DNA of 64,000 nucleotides from Streptomyces phaeofaciens. Lineage in GTDB: Bacteria > Actinomycetota > Actinomycetes > Streptomycetales > Streptomycetaceae. The DNA lies in contig NZ_BMSA01000009.1 of NCBI RefSeq assembly GCF_014648915.1, positions 62,001 through 126,000 of the forward strand, read 5' to 3'. Below are positions 46,267 to 54,391 of the stretch, one piece after another; the first letter of the stretch is position 1; the number at the start of each line of letters is the position of its first letter. The position numbers and the translations under genes are program-made. A model generated the notes under the pieces. That model was not told where the DNA came from, did no database searches, and saw nothing but the letters and a program-made list of their open reading frames with translations.

Positions 46267-47763
46267 CTAGTCGCGAACCGCCACCGACTGCGAAGGCGCC
46301 TTTGTCTCCGCTTCCACGGACTTGGCCACCACGACCGAGCCCTGTCCGCGCCGGGTGCGCAGTCCGGTGAGCGTCACGAGGAAGCCGACGGCGGCGACGG
46401 CCGTCACCACCGCCAGGCCCGGGCGGTAGCTGTCCAGGACGGCCTGCGGAGTGGGGTCGGCCGGGGCGCCCGCGGTCACCACCGCCGTCACCACGGCGAG
46501 GAAGATCGCCCCGCCCACCTGCACGGAGGTGTTGAGCAGCCCCGAGACCATGCCCTGCTCGTGGTCCGGCACGCCGTTGGTGGCCTGGATGTTGAGCGAG
46601 GGGAAGACCAGCGCGCACGCCGCGCCGATCAGCAGCATGCTGGGCAGGATCACCGCCGCGTACACCGGGTCGAGATCCACGCGCAGGAACAGCGCGTACC
46701 CGGCGACCATCAGGGCGAAGCCCGCCGCGATCAGCCGTGGCGTGCCGAACCGGTCCACGACCGAGCCCACCTTGGTCGAGGAGATCGCCACCAGCGCGCC
46801 CGCCGGCAGGAACGCGAGCGCCGTGTGCAGCGCCGACCAGCCCAGCAGCGACTGCATGTAGAGCGTGGCGAGGAACTGGAAGCCGACATAGCTGCCGAAG
46901 AAGGCCATCGCGCCGAGCTGGGCGCGGACCTGGCTCCCGGAGCGCAGTACGCCGAGCCGGATCAGCGGTCCGGCGGAGCGCCGTTCGACCAGGACGAAGA
47001 CGGTCAGCAGGACGGCCACGGCCAGGAACGACAGCAGCGTACGGGCGGAGGTCCAGCCGGCTTCCGGCGCCTGTACGACGGTGAAGACCAGCAGCAGCAT
47101 CGACGCGGTGCCGAGGACGGCGCCGGGGACGTCGTAGCCGTTGTGGTTCCGTTCGCGGTCGCTGCGCGGGAGCAGCTTCAGGCCCGCCACCAGCGCGATG
47201 AGGGCGATCGGCGCGGGAAGCAGCATGGTCAGGCGCCAGCTGGCCTCGGTGAGCAGACCGGACAGGACCAGGCCCATGGAGAAGCCGGTGGCGGCGCAGG
47301 TGGTGTAGATGGACAGGGCGCGGTTGCGCAGCGGACCCTCGGGGAACGTCGTGGTGATGATCGACAGGCCGGCCGGGGCGGTGAAGGCCGCGCTCAGGCC
47401 CTTGATGAAGCGGCTGGCGATCAGCAGGGGACCGGAGTCGACGAGCCCGCCGAGCAGCGAGGCCAGCGCGAAGACACCGAGGGCGACGAGGAAGACCTGG
47501 CGGCGGCCCAGCAGGTCGGCGGCGCGGCCGCCGAGGAGCAGCAGGCCGCCGTAGCCCAGGATGTAGCCGCTGACGATCCATTGCAGCGTCGAGGTGGACA
47601 GGCCGAGGTCGGAGCCGATGGACGGCAGGGCGACGCCGACCATCGACACGTCCAGCGCGTCCAGGAACATCGCGGCGCACAGCACCAGCAGGGTGCCCCA
47701 CAGCCGGGAGGTCCAGCGCACCGCCGAGGAGGGGGCGGCGGGGGTGGTGAGCGGAGAGGTCAT
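46267..47763 (-). CDS. MFS transporter, DHA2 (EmrB/QacA) type
   Basis: This drug:proton antiporter has 498 residues and about 14 membrane helices. Signature sequences are AMFLDALDVSMVGVALPSIG in helix 1, LQWIVSGYILGYGGLLLLGG, the ADLLGRRQVFLV loop (motif A) and RFIKGLSAAFTAPAGLSIIT (motif C). The start ATG 47763 is 15 bp from a 27-bp palindrome, the MarR operator. It is divergent from a MarR gene and should be repressed by it until a toxic ligand appears. Substrate unknown. Confidence 0.92.
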   Translation of the reverse strand: MTSPLTTPAAPSSAVRWTSRLWGTLLVLCAAMFLDALDVSMVGVALPSIGSDLGLSTSTLQWIVSGYILGYGGLLLLGGRAADLLGRRQVFLVALGVFALASLLGGLVDSGPLLIASRFIKGLSAAFTAPAGLSIITTTFPEGPLRNRALSIYTTCAATGFSMGLVLSGLLTEASWRLTMLLPAPIALIALVAGLKLLPRSDRERNHNGYDVPGAVLGTASMLLLVFTVVQAPEAGWTSARTLLSFLAVAVLLTVFVLVERRSAGPLIRLGVLRSGSQVRAQLGAMAFFGSYVGFQFLATLYMQSLLGWSALHTALAFLPAGALVAISSTKVGSVVDRFGTPRLIAAGFALMVAGYALFLRVDLDPVYAAVILPSMLLIGAACALVFPSLNIQATNGVPDHEQGMVSGLLNTSVQVGGAIFLAVVTAVVTAGAPADPTPQAVLDSYRPGLAVVTAVAAVGFLVTLTGLRTRRGQGSVVVAKSVEAETKAPSQSVAVRD

Positions 47764-47777
47764 GCCGCAGACAGTAC

Positions 47778-47804
47778 ATGCGTATGCATCGAATGCAAAC
47801 GCAT
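47778..47804. promoter_or_regulatory. MarR operator: 27-bp palindrome
   Basis: ATGCGTATGCAT (47778-47789) and ATGCAAACGCAT (47793-47804) are inverted copies matching at 11 of 12 positions around CGA. The site is 15 bp before the MFS start and 45 bp before the MarR start, covering both promoters. Confidence 0.8.
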
Positions 47805-47848
47805 TTAATTCCGCTGCAATAATTTCGATTCTCTGCTACGGTGCGGCC

Positions 47849-48292
47849 ATGGCGGCGAAGAAGGCAGGGGCCGGGCAGCCCGATGAGGCCGATCAGGCAC
47901 TCGTGGAGCAGTGGCGGGACATGCTGGCGCTGCACGCGCGCACCCACTGCGAACTCGACCGCGCGCTCCAGCGGCACGGCCTGTGCGCAAGCGACTTCGA
48001 GGTGCTCGACGTGCTCGCCGCGACTGCCGTGACCGCCGCGCCGGGCGCCGTGTGCAGCTACCGCGTCCAGGAGATCGCCGAGCGCGTCCACCTCAGCCAG
48101 AGCGCGTTGTCCCGGCTGATCGCCCGGCTGGAGAAGGACGAACTCGTGGAGCGCGGCATGTGTCCCGAGGACCGCAGGGGCGTCCGGGTGGCGCTCACCG
48201 GAAAGGGGCGCGCGCTGCACGGCGACGTCCTGCCCGTGCAGCGCGCGGTGTTGACGCGGATGCTCGCCCGCCCGGAGACCGACGTCAGATGA
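47849..48292 (+). CDS. MarR family repressor
   Basis: This winged-helix regulator has 147 residues: QALVEQWRDMLALHARTHCE, the recognition helix in VHLSQSALSRLIARLEKDEL and the wing PEDRRGVRVALTGKG. It is divergent from the DHA2 transporter, which it probably represses. ATG 47849 is 6 nt after TACGGT, without a ribosome site. Its 3' end overlaps the next, convergent gene by 8 bp. Confidence 0.9.
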   Translation: MAAKKAGAGQPDEADQALVEQWRDMLALHARTHCELDRALQRHGLCASDFEVLDVLAATAVTAAPGAVCSYRVQEIAERVHLSQSALSRLIARLEKDELVERGMCPEDRRGVRVALTGKGRALHGDVLPVQRAVLTRMLARPETDVR

Positions 48293-49115
48293 CGGCGGAC
48301 CGCTCCCGCCACAGGGCCGCGAGCGACGCGTCCCCCGTCACCTCGGGGAACGGCGACCGGTTCCACAACGCCAGGTAGAGCAGGCCCGCCGGCCCGGAGA
48401 TCTCGCAATCGGCCTCCCCGTCGGCGCCTCGCTCCGTCGCGGGCGGCTCGGGCGACAGCCGTACGGTCCATACGGCGCCGCCGGTGGCGTCGTCCGCGCC
48501 GGTCGTGCCCGCCGTACCGGCCGTATCCGCCGTATCCGCCGTATCCGCCGTACCGGCCGTGTCCGTCGTGTCCATCGTCCGGATCCGCAGGACCTTGGGT
48601 CGTTCGGTGCGCACCCGGCTCCTGGTGCGTGCGTGGAATCCGCCGAGCAGTTCGTCGATCCCGTCGGCCGCGAAGCCGGCGCCGATCCCGGCGGCGATCG
48701 CCTCCGGCGTGCGGCCGAGCGCCGACTCGGCGTCCGCCCGGTGCACGGCCGTCTCGTGCGCCTGCCGCCTCGCCCAGAACGCGAGCGGCGAGGACGCGGG
48801 CAGGAAGTGCCAGCAGTCCACGTCGGGCGGGGCCGACGCCAGTGTGTCGACGAGTCGGCGATGCCCCTCGCGGAACCACTCCAGCAGCTCGGCGCCGTCC
48901 AGGTCCGGCCGGCCTTCCTCCTGGTGGTAGGTGGTGCGGCCCTCGGCCACGAACGACGCGGCCCAGCGGTGCACCATGCCCGTGTGCCGCAGCAGGTCCC
49001 TGACCTGCCACTCCGGACAGGTCGGCACCTTGGCGTCGGACCCGGCCCCGGCCGCCGCGTCGGCCAGCGCCCGCCCTTCCCGGTCGAGGATGCGGATGAA
49101 CTCGGAGGTCTCCAT
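48285..49115 (-). CDS. Maleylpyruvate isomerase family mycothiol-dependent enzyme
   Basis: This 276-residue protein has the DinB-like/MDMPI N-terminal domain: VPTCPEWQVRDLLRHTGMVH (metal His) and WARRQAHETAVHRADAESAL (metal Glu/His pair). In such proteins mycothiol is the cofactor; the reaction is not known here. Between the two domains is a 9-bp tandem repeat encoding Thr-Ala-Asp units (about 48511-48570), an expandable linker. The gene ends inside the MarR gene's last 8 bp on the other strand. Start ATG 49115. Confidence 0.82.
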   Translation of the reverse strand: METSEFIRILDREGRALADAAAGAGSDAKVPTCPEWQVRDLLRHTGMVHRWAASFVAEGRTTYHQEEGRPDLDGAELLEWFREGHRRLVDTLASAPPDVDCWHFLPASSPLAFWARRQAHETAVHRADAESALGRTPEAIAAGIGAGFAADGIDELLGGFHARTRSRVRTERPKVLRIRTMDTTDTAGTADTADTADTAGTAGTTGADDATGGAVWTVRLSPEPPATERGADGEADCEISGPAGLLYLALWNRSPFPEVTGDASLAALWRERSAVI

Positions 49116-49165
49116 GGGGGTGAGTCTGCCGGACGGGGAGCGGGCCGCCGTCGTGAACGCCCGCC

Positions 49166-50380
49166 TCAGCCCGCCCGTCGCGTGCCCAGGCCGATCAGCG
49201 CGGCCAGGCCCGCCAGGGCGGCCACGCTGGTGAGGGCGACGGAGAGGGAGAGCCACTCGGCGAGGAAACCGATGGCGGGCGGGCCCAGGAGCATGCCGCC
49301 GTAGCCGAGGGTGGAGGCGACGGCCACCCCGCTGGGCCCGGCCAGCGTGCCCGCGCGCTCGACGGCCACCGGAAAGAGGTTGGCCAGCCCGAGCCCCGTG
49401 ATCAGGTACCCCAGCAGAGCCGCCCAGAGCGCCGGGGCCAGGGAGCCGAGCAGCATCCCGGCCGCCGCGACGGAACCGCCGATCACCACCGTACGGGTGC
49501 GGCCGAACCGTTCGAGCAGCGTGGTGCCGGTCAGCCGGCCGAGGGTCATGGCGAGCGCGAAGCAGGAGTAGCCGAGGGCCGCGGCACCGGCCGAGCTGCC
49601 CAGATCCTGCTGGAGATGGAGCGCGCCCCAGTCGGCGAGGGCGCCCTCGCCGTAGGCCGTGCAGAGGGCGATGAGCCCGAACACGACGACGAGCCGCCGG
49701 GTGCGGGGATCGAGGCGGTCGGAGCCCGTACCCGGTACCGCCTTGCCGGGCCGGGCCCCCGTGCGCTCGTCCGGCGGCCGGGGCGGGGCCTGCCGCAGCA
49801 GCGGGGGTCCGGCGAGGGCCGTGACGAGCAGGCCGATGATCCCGAGGCCGAGCAGATGGCGGGTGGGGGAGAGGGAGCCCGCGACCAGCCCGCCCAGCCC
49901 GGCGCCGATCATGCCGCCCAGGCTGAAGGCCGCGTGGAAGGTGGGCATGATCGGCCTGCGCAGCGCGCCGACCAGATCGACGGCGGCGCTGTTGAACGCG
50001 ACGTTGATCCCGCCGTAGGCGCTGCCGAACACGAACAGGGCCGCGCCGAGCGCCGGGACGGAGTGGGTCAGCGGGGGCAGGGTGACGCTGAGGGAGAGCA
50101 GCACCGCGCAGACGACCGTGACCGGATGGCTGCCGTAGCGCCGGCACAGCCGGCCGGTCAGCGTCATGGTGACGACCGCTCCCGCGGACACACCGAGAAG
50201 GGCCAGTCCGAGGGCGCCGGCCGAGGCGCCGGTCTGCTCCTTGATGGCGGGGATGCGGACGACCCAGCCGGCGAAGACGAAGCCGTCGAGGGCGAAGAAG
50301 GCGGTCAGGACGATCCGGAGACGGGTGAGGTCGGGGCCCGGCACGACGTTGTGCGATCGGGTTTTGTTTATTTGCGGCAC
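49166..50380 (-). CDS. MFS transporter
   Basis: This 404-residue permease has 12 predicted helices in two halves, with FFALDGFVFAGWVVRIPAIK, LTGRLCRRYGSHPVTVVCAV (motif A-like) and PIMPTFHAAFSLGGMIGAGL. It resembles sugar or drug exporters of the FucP/YbjJ-like branch; substrate unknown. The GTG at 50380 reads MPQINKTRSHN, with unusual low-GC codons (ATA, AAC, AAA). TAGCCT lies 6 nt before it with a TTGCCC -35 at 17-bp spacing, so the mRNA is leaderless. Confidence 0.85.
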   Translation of the reverse strand: MPQINKTRSHNVVPGPDLTRLRIVLTAFFALDGFVFAGWVVRIPAIKEQTGASAGALGLALLGVSAGAVVTMTLTGRLCRRYGSHPVTVVCAVLLSLSVTLPPLTHSVPALGAALFVFGSAYGGINVAFNSAAVDLVGALRRPIMPTFHAAFSLGGMIGAGLGGLVAGSLSPTRHLLGLGIIGLLVTALAGPPLLRQAPPRPPDERTGARPGKAVPGTGSDRLDPRTRRLVVVFGLIALCTAYGEGALADWGALHLQQDLGSSAGAAALGYSCFALAMTLGRLTGTTLLERFGRTRTVVIGGSVAAAGMLLGSLAPALWAALLGYLITGLGLANLFPVAVERAGTLAGPSGVAVASTLGYGGMLLGPPAIGFLAEWLSLSVALTSVAALAGLAALIGLGTRRAG

Positions 50381-50386
50381 AAAGTC

Positions 50387-50415
50387 AGGCTAGGTGCGGC
50401 CGCGGGCCGGGGCAA
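50387..50415 (-). promoter_or_regulatory. Promoter TTGCCC-17-TAGCCT of the MFS gene
   Basis: On the minus strand the -35 TTGCCC (50415-50410) and -10 TAGCCT (50392-50387) are spaced 17 bp; the GTG start follows after 6 nt. Confidence 0.6.
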
Positions 50416-50535
50416 GGGAGCGTGGGCGGGGGCGGGTGGGCCCCCGCGCCGTTCGGCCGTCGGGGTGGACCGGCGGGACCCCGCGCGAAACCGGTCGAAG
50501 GGCCGTTCGATCCGCACAGGTGACCTCGAACGAGC

Positions 50536-50566
50536 TTGATTGCCGCCTGACTTGGTGTTTTAGAGT
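50536..50566 (+). promoter_or_regulatory. htpG promoter candidate TTGATT-19-TAGAGT
   Basis: TTGATT (50536-50541) and TAGAGT (50561-50566) sit in the only AT-rich stretch upstream of htpG, 50 bp before the ATG. The spacing is slightly long. No HAIR or CIRCE heat-shock element was seen. Confidence 0.45.
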
Positions 50567-50615
50567 GGGTTCATCTGTCCTGGAGTCCCCGGAAACCGTG
50601 AGGTACACGCGAACC

Positions 50616-52514
50616 ATGCCGACTGAAACGTTTGAGTTCCAGGTAGAGGCCCGTCAGCTGCTCCAGTTGATGATCCATTCGGTCTACTCGAACAAGGACG
50701 TCTTCCTGCGCGAACTCGTCTCCAACGCCTCCGACGCGCTGGACAAGCTGCGCCTGGCCGCGCTGAAGGACGACACGCTCGGCGCCGACGTCTCCGACCT
50801 GCACATCGACATCGAGACCGACGGCGAGGCCCGCACGCTCACCGTGCGGGACAACGGCATCGGGATGTCGTACGACGAGGTGGGCCGGCTGATCGGCACC
50901 ATCGCCAACTCGGGCACGGCGCAGTTCGTGAAGGAGCTGCGCGAGGCGCAGGACGCGGGCGGGGCCGAGGGGCTCATCGGGCAGTTCGGCGTCGGCTTCT
51001 ACTCCGGCTTCATGGTCGCCGACGAGATGACCCTGGTGACCCGGCGCGCCGGCGAGAGCCAGGGCACCCGCTGGTCCTCGCGCGGCGAGGGCACCTACAC
51101 GCTGGAGACGGTGGAGGACGCGCCGCAGGGCACGTCGGTCACCCTGCACCTCAAGCCGGCGGACTCCGACGACCAGCTGCACGACTACACCTCCGCCTGG
51201 ACGATCAAGGACATCGTCAAGCGGTACTCGGACTTCATCACCTGGCCGATCCGGACCGTCCCCGGGAAGACCGACGGGGACGCCGCTCCCGAGCCCGAGA
51301 CGCTGAACTCGATGAAGGCCCTGTGGGCGCGCTCGCGCGAGGAGGTGTCCGACGACGAGTACCACGAGCTGTACAAGCACATCAGCCACGACTGGCGCGA
51401 GCCGCTGGAGACGATCCGGCTCCAGGCGGAGGGCACCTTCGAGTACCAGGCCCTGCTGTTCGTCCCCTCGCACGCCCCGCACGACCTCTACACGCAGGGC
51501 TACAAGCGCGGTGTGCAGCTGTATGTGAAGCGCGTCTTCATCATGGACGACTGCGAGGCGCTGCTGCCGCCCTACCTGCGCTTCGTCAAGGGTGTGGTCG
51601 ACGCGGCGGACCTCTCGCTGAACGTCTCCCGCGAGATCCTCCAGCAGGACCGCCACATCCGGATGATGCAGCGCCGGCTGACGAAGAAGATCCTCTCCAC
51701 GGTCAAGGACACGATGACCGCGGCCCCGGACCGCTACGCCACGTTCTGGCGGGAGTTCGGCTCGGTCCTGAAGGAGGGGCTGCTCTCCGACTCCGACAAC
51801 CGCGAGACCCTCCTCGCCGTCGCGTCGTTCGCGAGCACGCACGCCGACGACGAACCCACCACGCTGGCGGCGTACGCGGAGCGGATGAAGGACGGCCAGG
51901 AGGACATCTACTACCTGACCGGCGAGACCCGCGAGAGCATCGAGAACTCCCCGCACATGGAGGCGTTCCGGGCCAAGGGCATCGAGGTCCTGCTGCTCAC
52001 CGACCCCGTCGACGAGGTCTGGGTCGACGTCGTGGGCGAGTTCGACGGCCGCCGGCTGCGCTCCGTCGCCAAGGGCGAGGTCGACCTCGGCACGCAGGAC
52101 GGCGAGCAGGGCGACGGCGAGCGGGAGAAGCGGAGCGAGGAGTACGCCGGGCTGCTCGGCTGGATGAAGGAGACGCTCGGCGAGGACGTCAAGGAGGTCC
52201 GCCTCTCGTCCCGCCTCACCGTCTCCCCGGCCTGCATCGTCTCCGACGCCCACGACCTCACCCCGGCGCTGGAGAACATGTACCGCGCGATGGGGCAGGA
52301 GGTGCCCACGGCCCAGCGGATCCTCGAACTCAACCCCGGTCACCTGCTGGTGAAGGGCCTGAACCAGGCGTACAAGGAGCGTGAGGACCGCACCGAACTC
52401 GCGGAGACCGCCGAGCTGTTGCACGGTCTCGCGGTGCTCGCCGAGGGCGGCCGGCCGAAGGAGCCGGGACGGTTCGTGAAGCTGGTGGCGGACCATCTGG
52501 AGCGCTCGCTGTAA
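50616..52514 (+). CDS. htpG: Molecular chaperone HtpG (Hsp90)
   Basis: This ATP-dependent cytosolic chaperone has 632 residues, matching bacterial Hsp90. The N-terminal ATPase has the GHKL motifs [31 protein letters not shown] and [19 protein letters not shown]. The middle domain includes the catalytic-loop Arg region [20 protein letters not shown], and the C-terminal dimer domain follows. GTGAGG lies upstream of ATG 50616. It is a single-gene unit ended by a terminator at 52525. Confidence 0.97.
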
Positions 52515-52524
52515 CGCCTCGGGG

Positions 52525-52551
52525 CCGGGCAGGAGGCCTCCTCCTGCCCGG
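52525..52551 (+). terminator. htpG terminator
   Basis: CCGGGCAGGAGG (52525-52536) pairs perfectly with CCTCCTGCCCGG (52540-52551), 3-nt loop, followed by ATTCTT. Confidence 0.85.
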
Positions 52552-52580
52552 ATTCTTCACCGGCCGCACACCCCGCCTCC

Positions 52581-52603
52581 TAATTGGTTGACTCAATCAA
52601 CTA
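52581..52603. promoter_or_regulatory. MarR-type operator with TAATTGGTTGA / TCAATCAACTA arms
   Basis: The arms (52581-52591 and 52593-52603) form a 23-bp imperfect palindrome in the AT-rich sequence just before the CnaB-repeat gene. TTGA/TCAA arms like these are typical of MarR operators that control drug-efflux genes; no MarR or MFS gene is adjacent now. Confidence 0.6.
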
Positions 52604-52658
52604 GGCCTACGATGCTGCGCAGTCGTGCCGGCTCGCGTCCCCCCACGGAGGCCCCACC

Positions 52659-53927
52659 ATGCCCCATGCCCCTTCGCGGCCCGCCGAGGCGGGGGAGCCC
52701 CTGTCGGGCGGCGATCTCGTGGTGACGGGGGAGTCCATACCGGGCGACGATTCCGTGGTCACGGGGGAGTCCGTGCCGGGCGGCGATCCCGAGACGCCGG
52801 CGGAGTCCATACCGGCCGGCGATTCCGAGACGCCGGGGGAGCCCGCGGCGCCGCGGACCGGTTTCCTCGTCGCCGTGCTGGCCTTTGCCGTCGCCGCGTT
52901 CGTTCCGGGACGGCGGCAGGGGAAGGGGCGGCCGCGACGGCAGCTGCCGGCGGGCGGTCCGGCCGCCGCGCCGGCCTCGAAGGACGGGCGGGCAGCCCCG
53001 GAGTGGCGGGCTGTGGATGCGGCAGTCGTCCCGGAGCGGCGGCCCGTGGATGCGGCAGTCGCCCAGGAGGGGCGGGCCGTCGGAGCCGCCGTGGCCGTCC
53101 CGCTCGCCCGCGCCGTGGCCGAACTGGTCGCGGTCGTACCGGGGTTGGCCGACGGCGGACGGGCAGGCGGTCACGCCGTGCGTGGACAGGTCCGGGGCGC
53201 GGAGGACGTACCCGTGTGCGGGGCCTCCGTCACGCTGATCTCGCCGGGCGGCCGCCAGGTGGGCCGCGCGCTCGCCGGGGCCGACGGCCTCTACTCCGTC
53301 GAGGCGCCGGGGGAGGGCACCTACGTCCTCATCACCGCCGCCGACGGTCATCAGCCGCAGGCCGCCACCGTGGTCGTCGGGGCCGCGCCGGTGACGTACG
53401 ACGTACTGCTCAGCGGCACCAGCGGGCTGGCCGGCGCGGTGCGGTCCGCGGACGGCGGGGCGCCGGTCGCCGGGGCGGTGATCGTCGTCACCGACGTCCG
53501 CGGCGATGTGCTGGCCACCGCGCGGACGGACGGCTCGGGCGAGTTCTCCCTCGCCGAACTGGTGCCCGGGGCGGTGACCCTGGCGGTCGGCTCGCCCCGG
53601 CACCGGCCGCTGGCCCTTCCCGTCGAGATCGGCGCCACCGGGATCACCCGGGTCGACGTCGCCCTGCGCCCCGGCGCGCAGGTGCGGGGCACGGTGCGCG
53701 GCGCGGGCGCCCCGCTGGCCGACGCGCGGGTCACGCTGACGGACGCCGCCGGCAACGTCCTCGCCACCGCCACGACCGGGAGCGACGGGGCGTACGCCTT
53801 CTCCGACCTGGACGACGGTGAGTACACGGTCATCGCCACCGGCTACCCGCCCCGCGCGACCGGGATCACCCTCGGCGGCGCCGACCGGGACGCCCACGAC
53901 ATCGAACTCGCCCACACCGGCGACTAG
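52659..53927 (+). CDS. Carboxypeptidase-regulatory/CnaB-like repeat protein, likely truncated MFS fusion
   Basis: This 422-residue protein has an N-terminus made of four 12-residue repeats, one hydrophobic helix (RTGFLVAVLAFAVAAFVPGR), three 11-residue repeats, then three ~80-residue Ig-like carboxypeptidase-regulatory domains (AVRGQVRGAEDVPVCGASVT; GLAGAVRSADGGAPVAGAVI; QVRGTVRGAGAPLADARVTL). The hydrophobic helix with the basic tail resembles the last helix of DHA2 transporters, and Streptomyces has MFS proteins with such Ig-like tails (from memory). I infer a decayed gene that lost its transporter domain, with the loss filled by repeats. GGAGG precedes ATG 52659. The stop TAG is the CTAG border of the MITE. 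Confidence 0.6.
   Translation: MPHAPSRPAEAGEPLSGGDLVVTGESIPGDDSVVTGESVPGGDPETPAESIPAGDSETPGEPAAPRTGFLVAVLAFAVAAFVPGRRQGKGRPRRQLPAGGPAAAPASKDGRAAPEWRAVDAAVVPERRPVDAAVAQEGRAVGAAVAVPLARAVAELVAVVPGLADGGRAGGHAVRGQVRGAEDVPVCGASVTLISPGGRQVGRALAGADGLYSVEAPGEGTYVLITAADGHQPQAATVVVGAAPVTYDVLLSGTSGLAGAVRSADGGAPVAGAVIVVTDVRGDVLATARTDGSGEFSLAELVPGAVTLAVGSPRHRPLALPVEIGATGITRVDVALRPGAQVRGTVRGAGAPLADARVTLTDAAGNVLATATTGSDGAYAFSDLDDGEYTVIATGYPPRATGITLGGADRDAHDIELAHTGD
52705..52848 (+). repeat. Four 36-bp coding tandem repeats
   Basis: Units at 52705, 52741, 52777 and 52813 each encode 12 residues: GGDLVVTGESIP, GDDSVVTGESVP, GGDPETPAESIP and AGDSETPGEPAA. They lie before the single hydrophobic helix of the host protein. 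Confidence 0.85.
53001..53099 (+). repeat. Three 33-bp coding tandem repeats
   Basis: Units at 53001, 53034 and 53067 each encode 11 residues of the form ExRxVxAAVxx (EWRAVDAAVVP, ERRPVDAAVAQ, EGRAVGAAVAV), between the hydrophobic helix and the first Ig-like domain. Confidence 0.75.
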
Positions 53928-54196
53928 GACCTGTCCGGTCGATCAAGTCGCAGGAAAGCGACGGCACCTTGCAGCACGGCCGAGCGGGGTCGTGGGGGCC
54001 CCTCCCGCTCGAGCGAAGCCGAGAGTGGGGGAGCGTGCAGCTGCAAGGCGGAGGAGGGCGTCGACGCGGTGGGGGCACCCCCGGCCGGAGGCTGGGGGGC
54101 GTCGGCAACCGACGACAACGCCGCTGGGGGTCCCCCCTCTGGGGGAGTGCGTGCCAGACCCCGCGTCTGCGGCATGATCGGCCGGACAGGTCCTTA
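53925..54196. mobile_element. MITE copy 2, about 267 bp, inverted, at the gene's stop codon
   Basis: Left end GGACCTGTCCGG (53927 on) and right end CCGGACAGGTCC (to 54193) form terminal inverted repeats, bordered by CTAG (53924-53927) and TTAG (54194-54197). The centre is a near-identical inverted copy of the element at 34267-34534; the outer 30 bp diverge. The TAG at 53925-53927, bridging the CTAG border, is the stop codon of the upstream gene. Confidence 0.85.
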
Positions 54197-54391
54197 GGCC
54201 CGCACGCTCGCCGCGTTGTCGGGATCACACGCACCGGACGCCGCGAGCCGGACGGGACTTTGCGGACACGGCCTGGCGCCCGGCCCGCGGCCTCCTCGGA
54301 CCCGGGTGCCGCCATGACTGTTCGCATGCTTGAAGTTGCTCGAAGAATGCCTCAATCTTGCAGTAACAGTCATCGCTGTGAGGGGTGAGGC
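54197..54391. other. Leader region of the SIS isomerase operon
   Basis: After the MITE, 195 bp of noncoding sequence lead to the isomerase gene. The last 80 bp are AT-rich and contain the operator-like repeats described next; the first 110 bp hold nothing recognisable. Confidence 0.5.
54314..54373. promoter_or_regulatory. Operator array before the isomerase gene
   Basis: ATGACTGTT (54314-54322) and AACAGTCAT (54365-54373) are perfect inverted repeats 42 bp apart. Between them CTTGAAGTTGCTCGAAG carries TTGAA/TCGAA half-sites. The arrangement suggests a DNA-looping sugar regulator such as DeoR or GntR. Confidence 0.45.
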
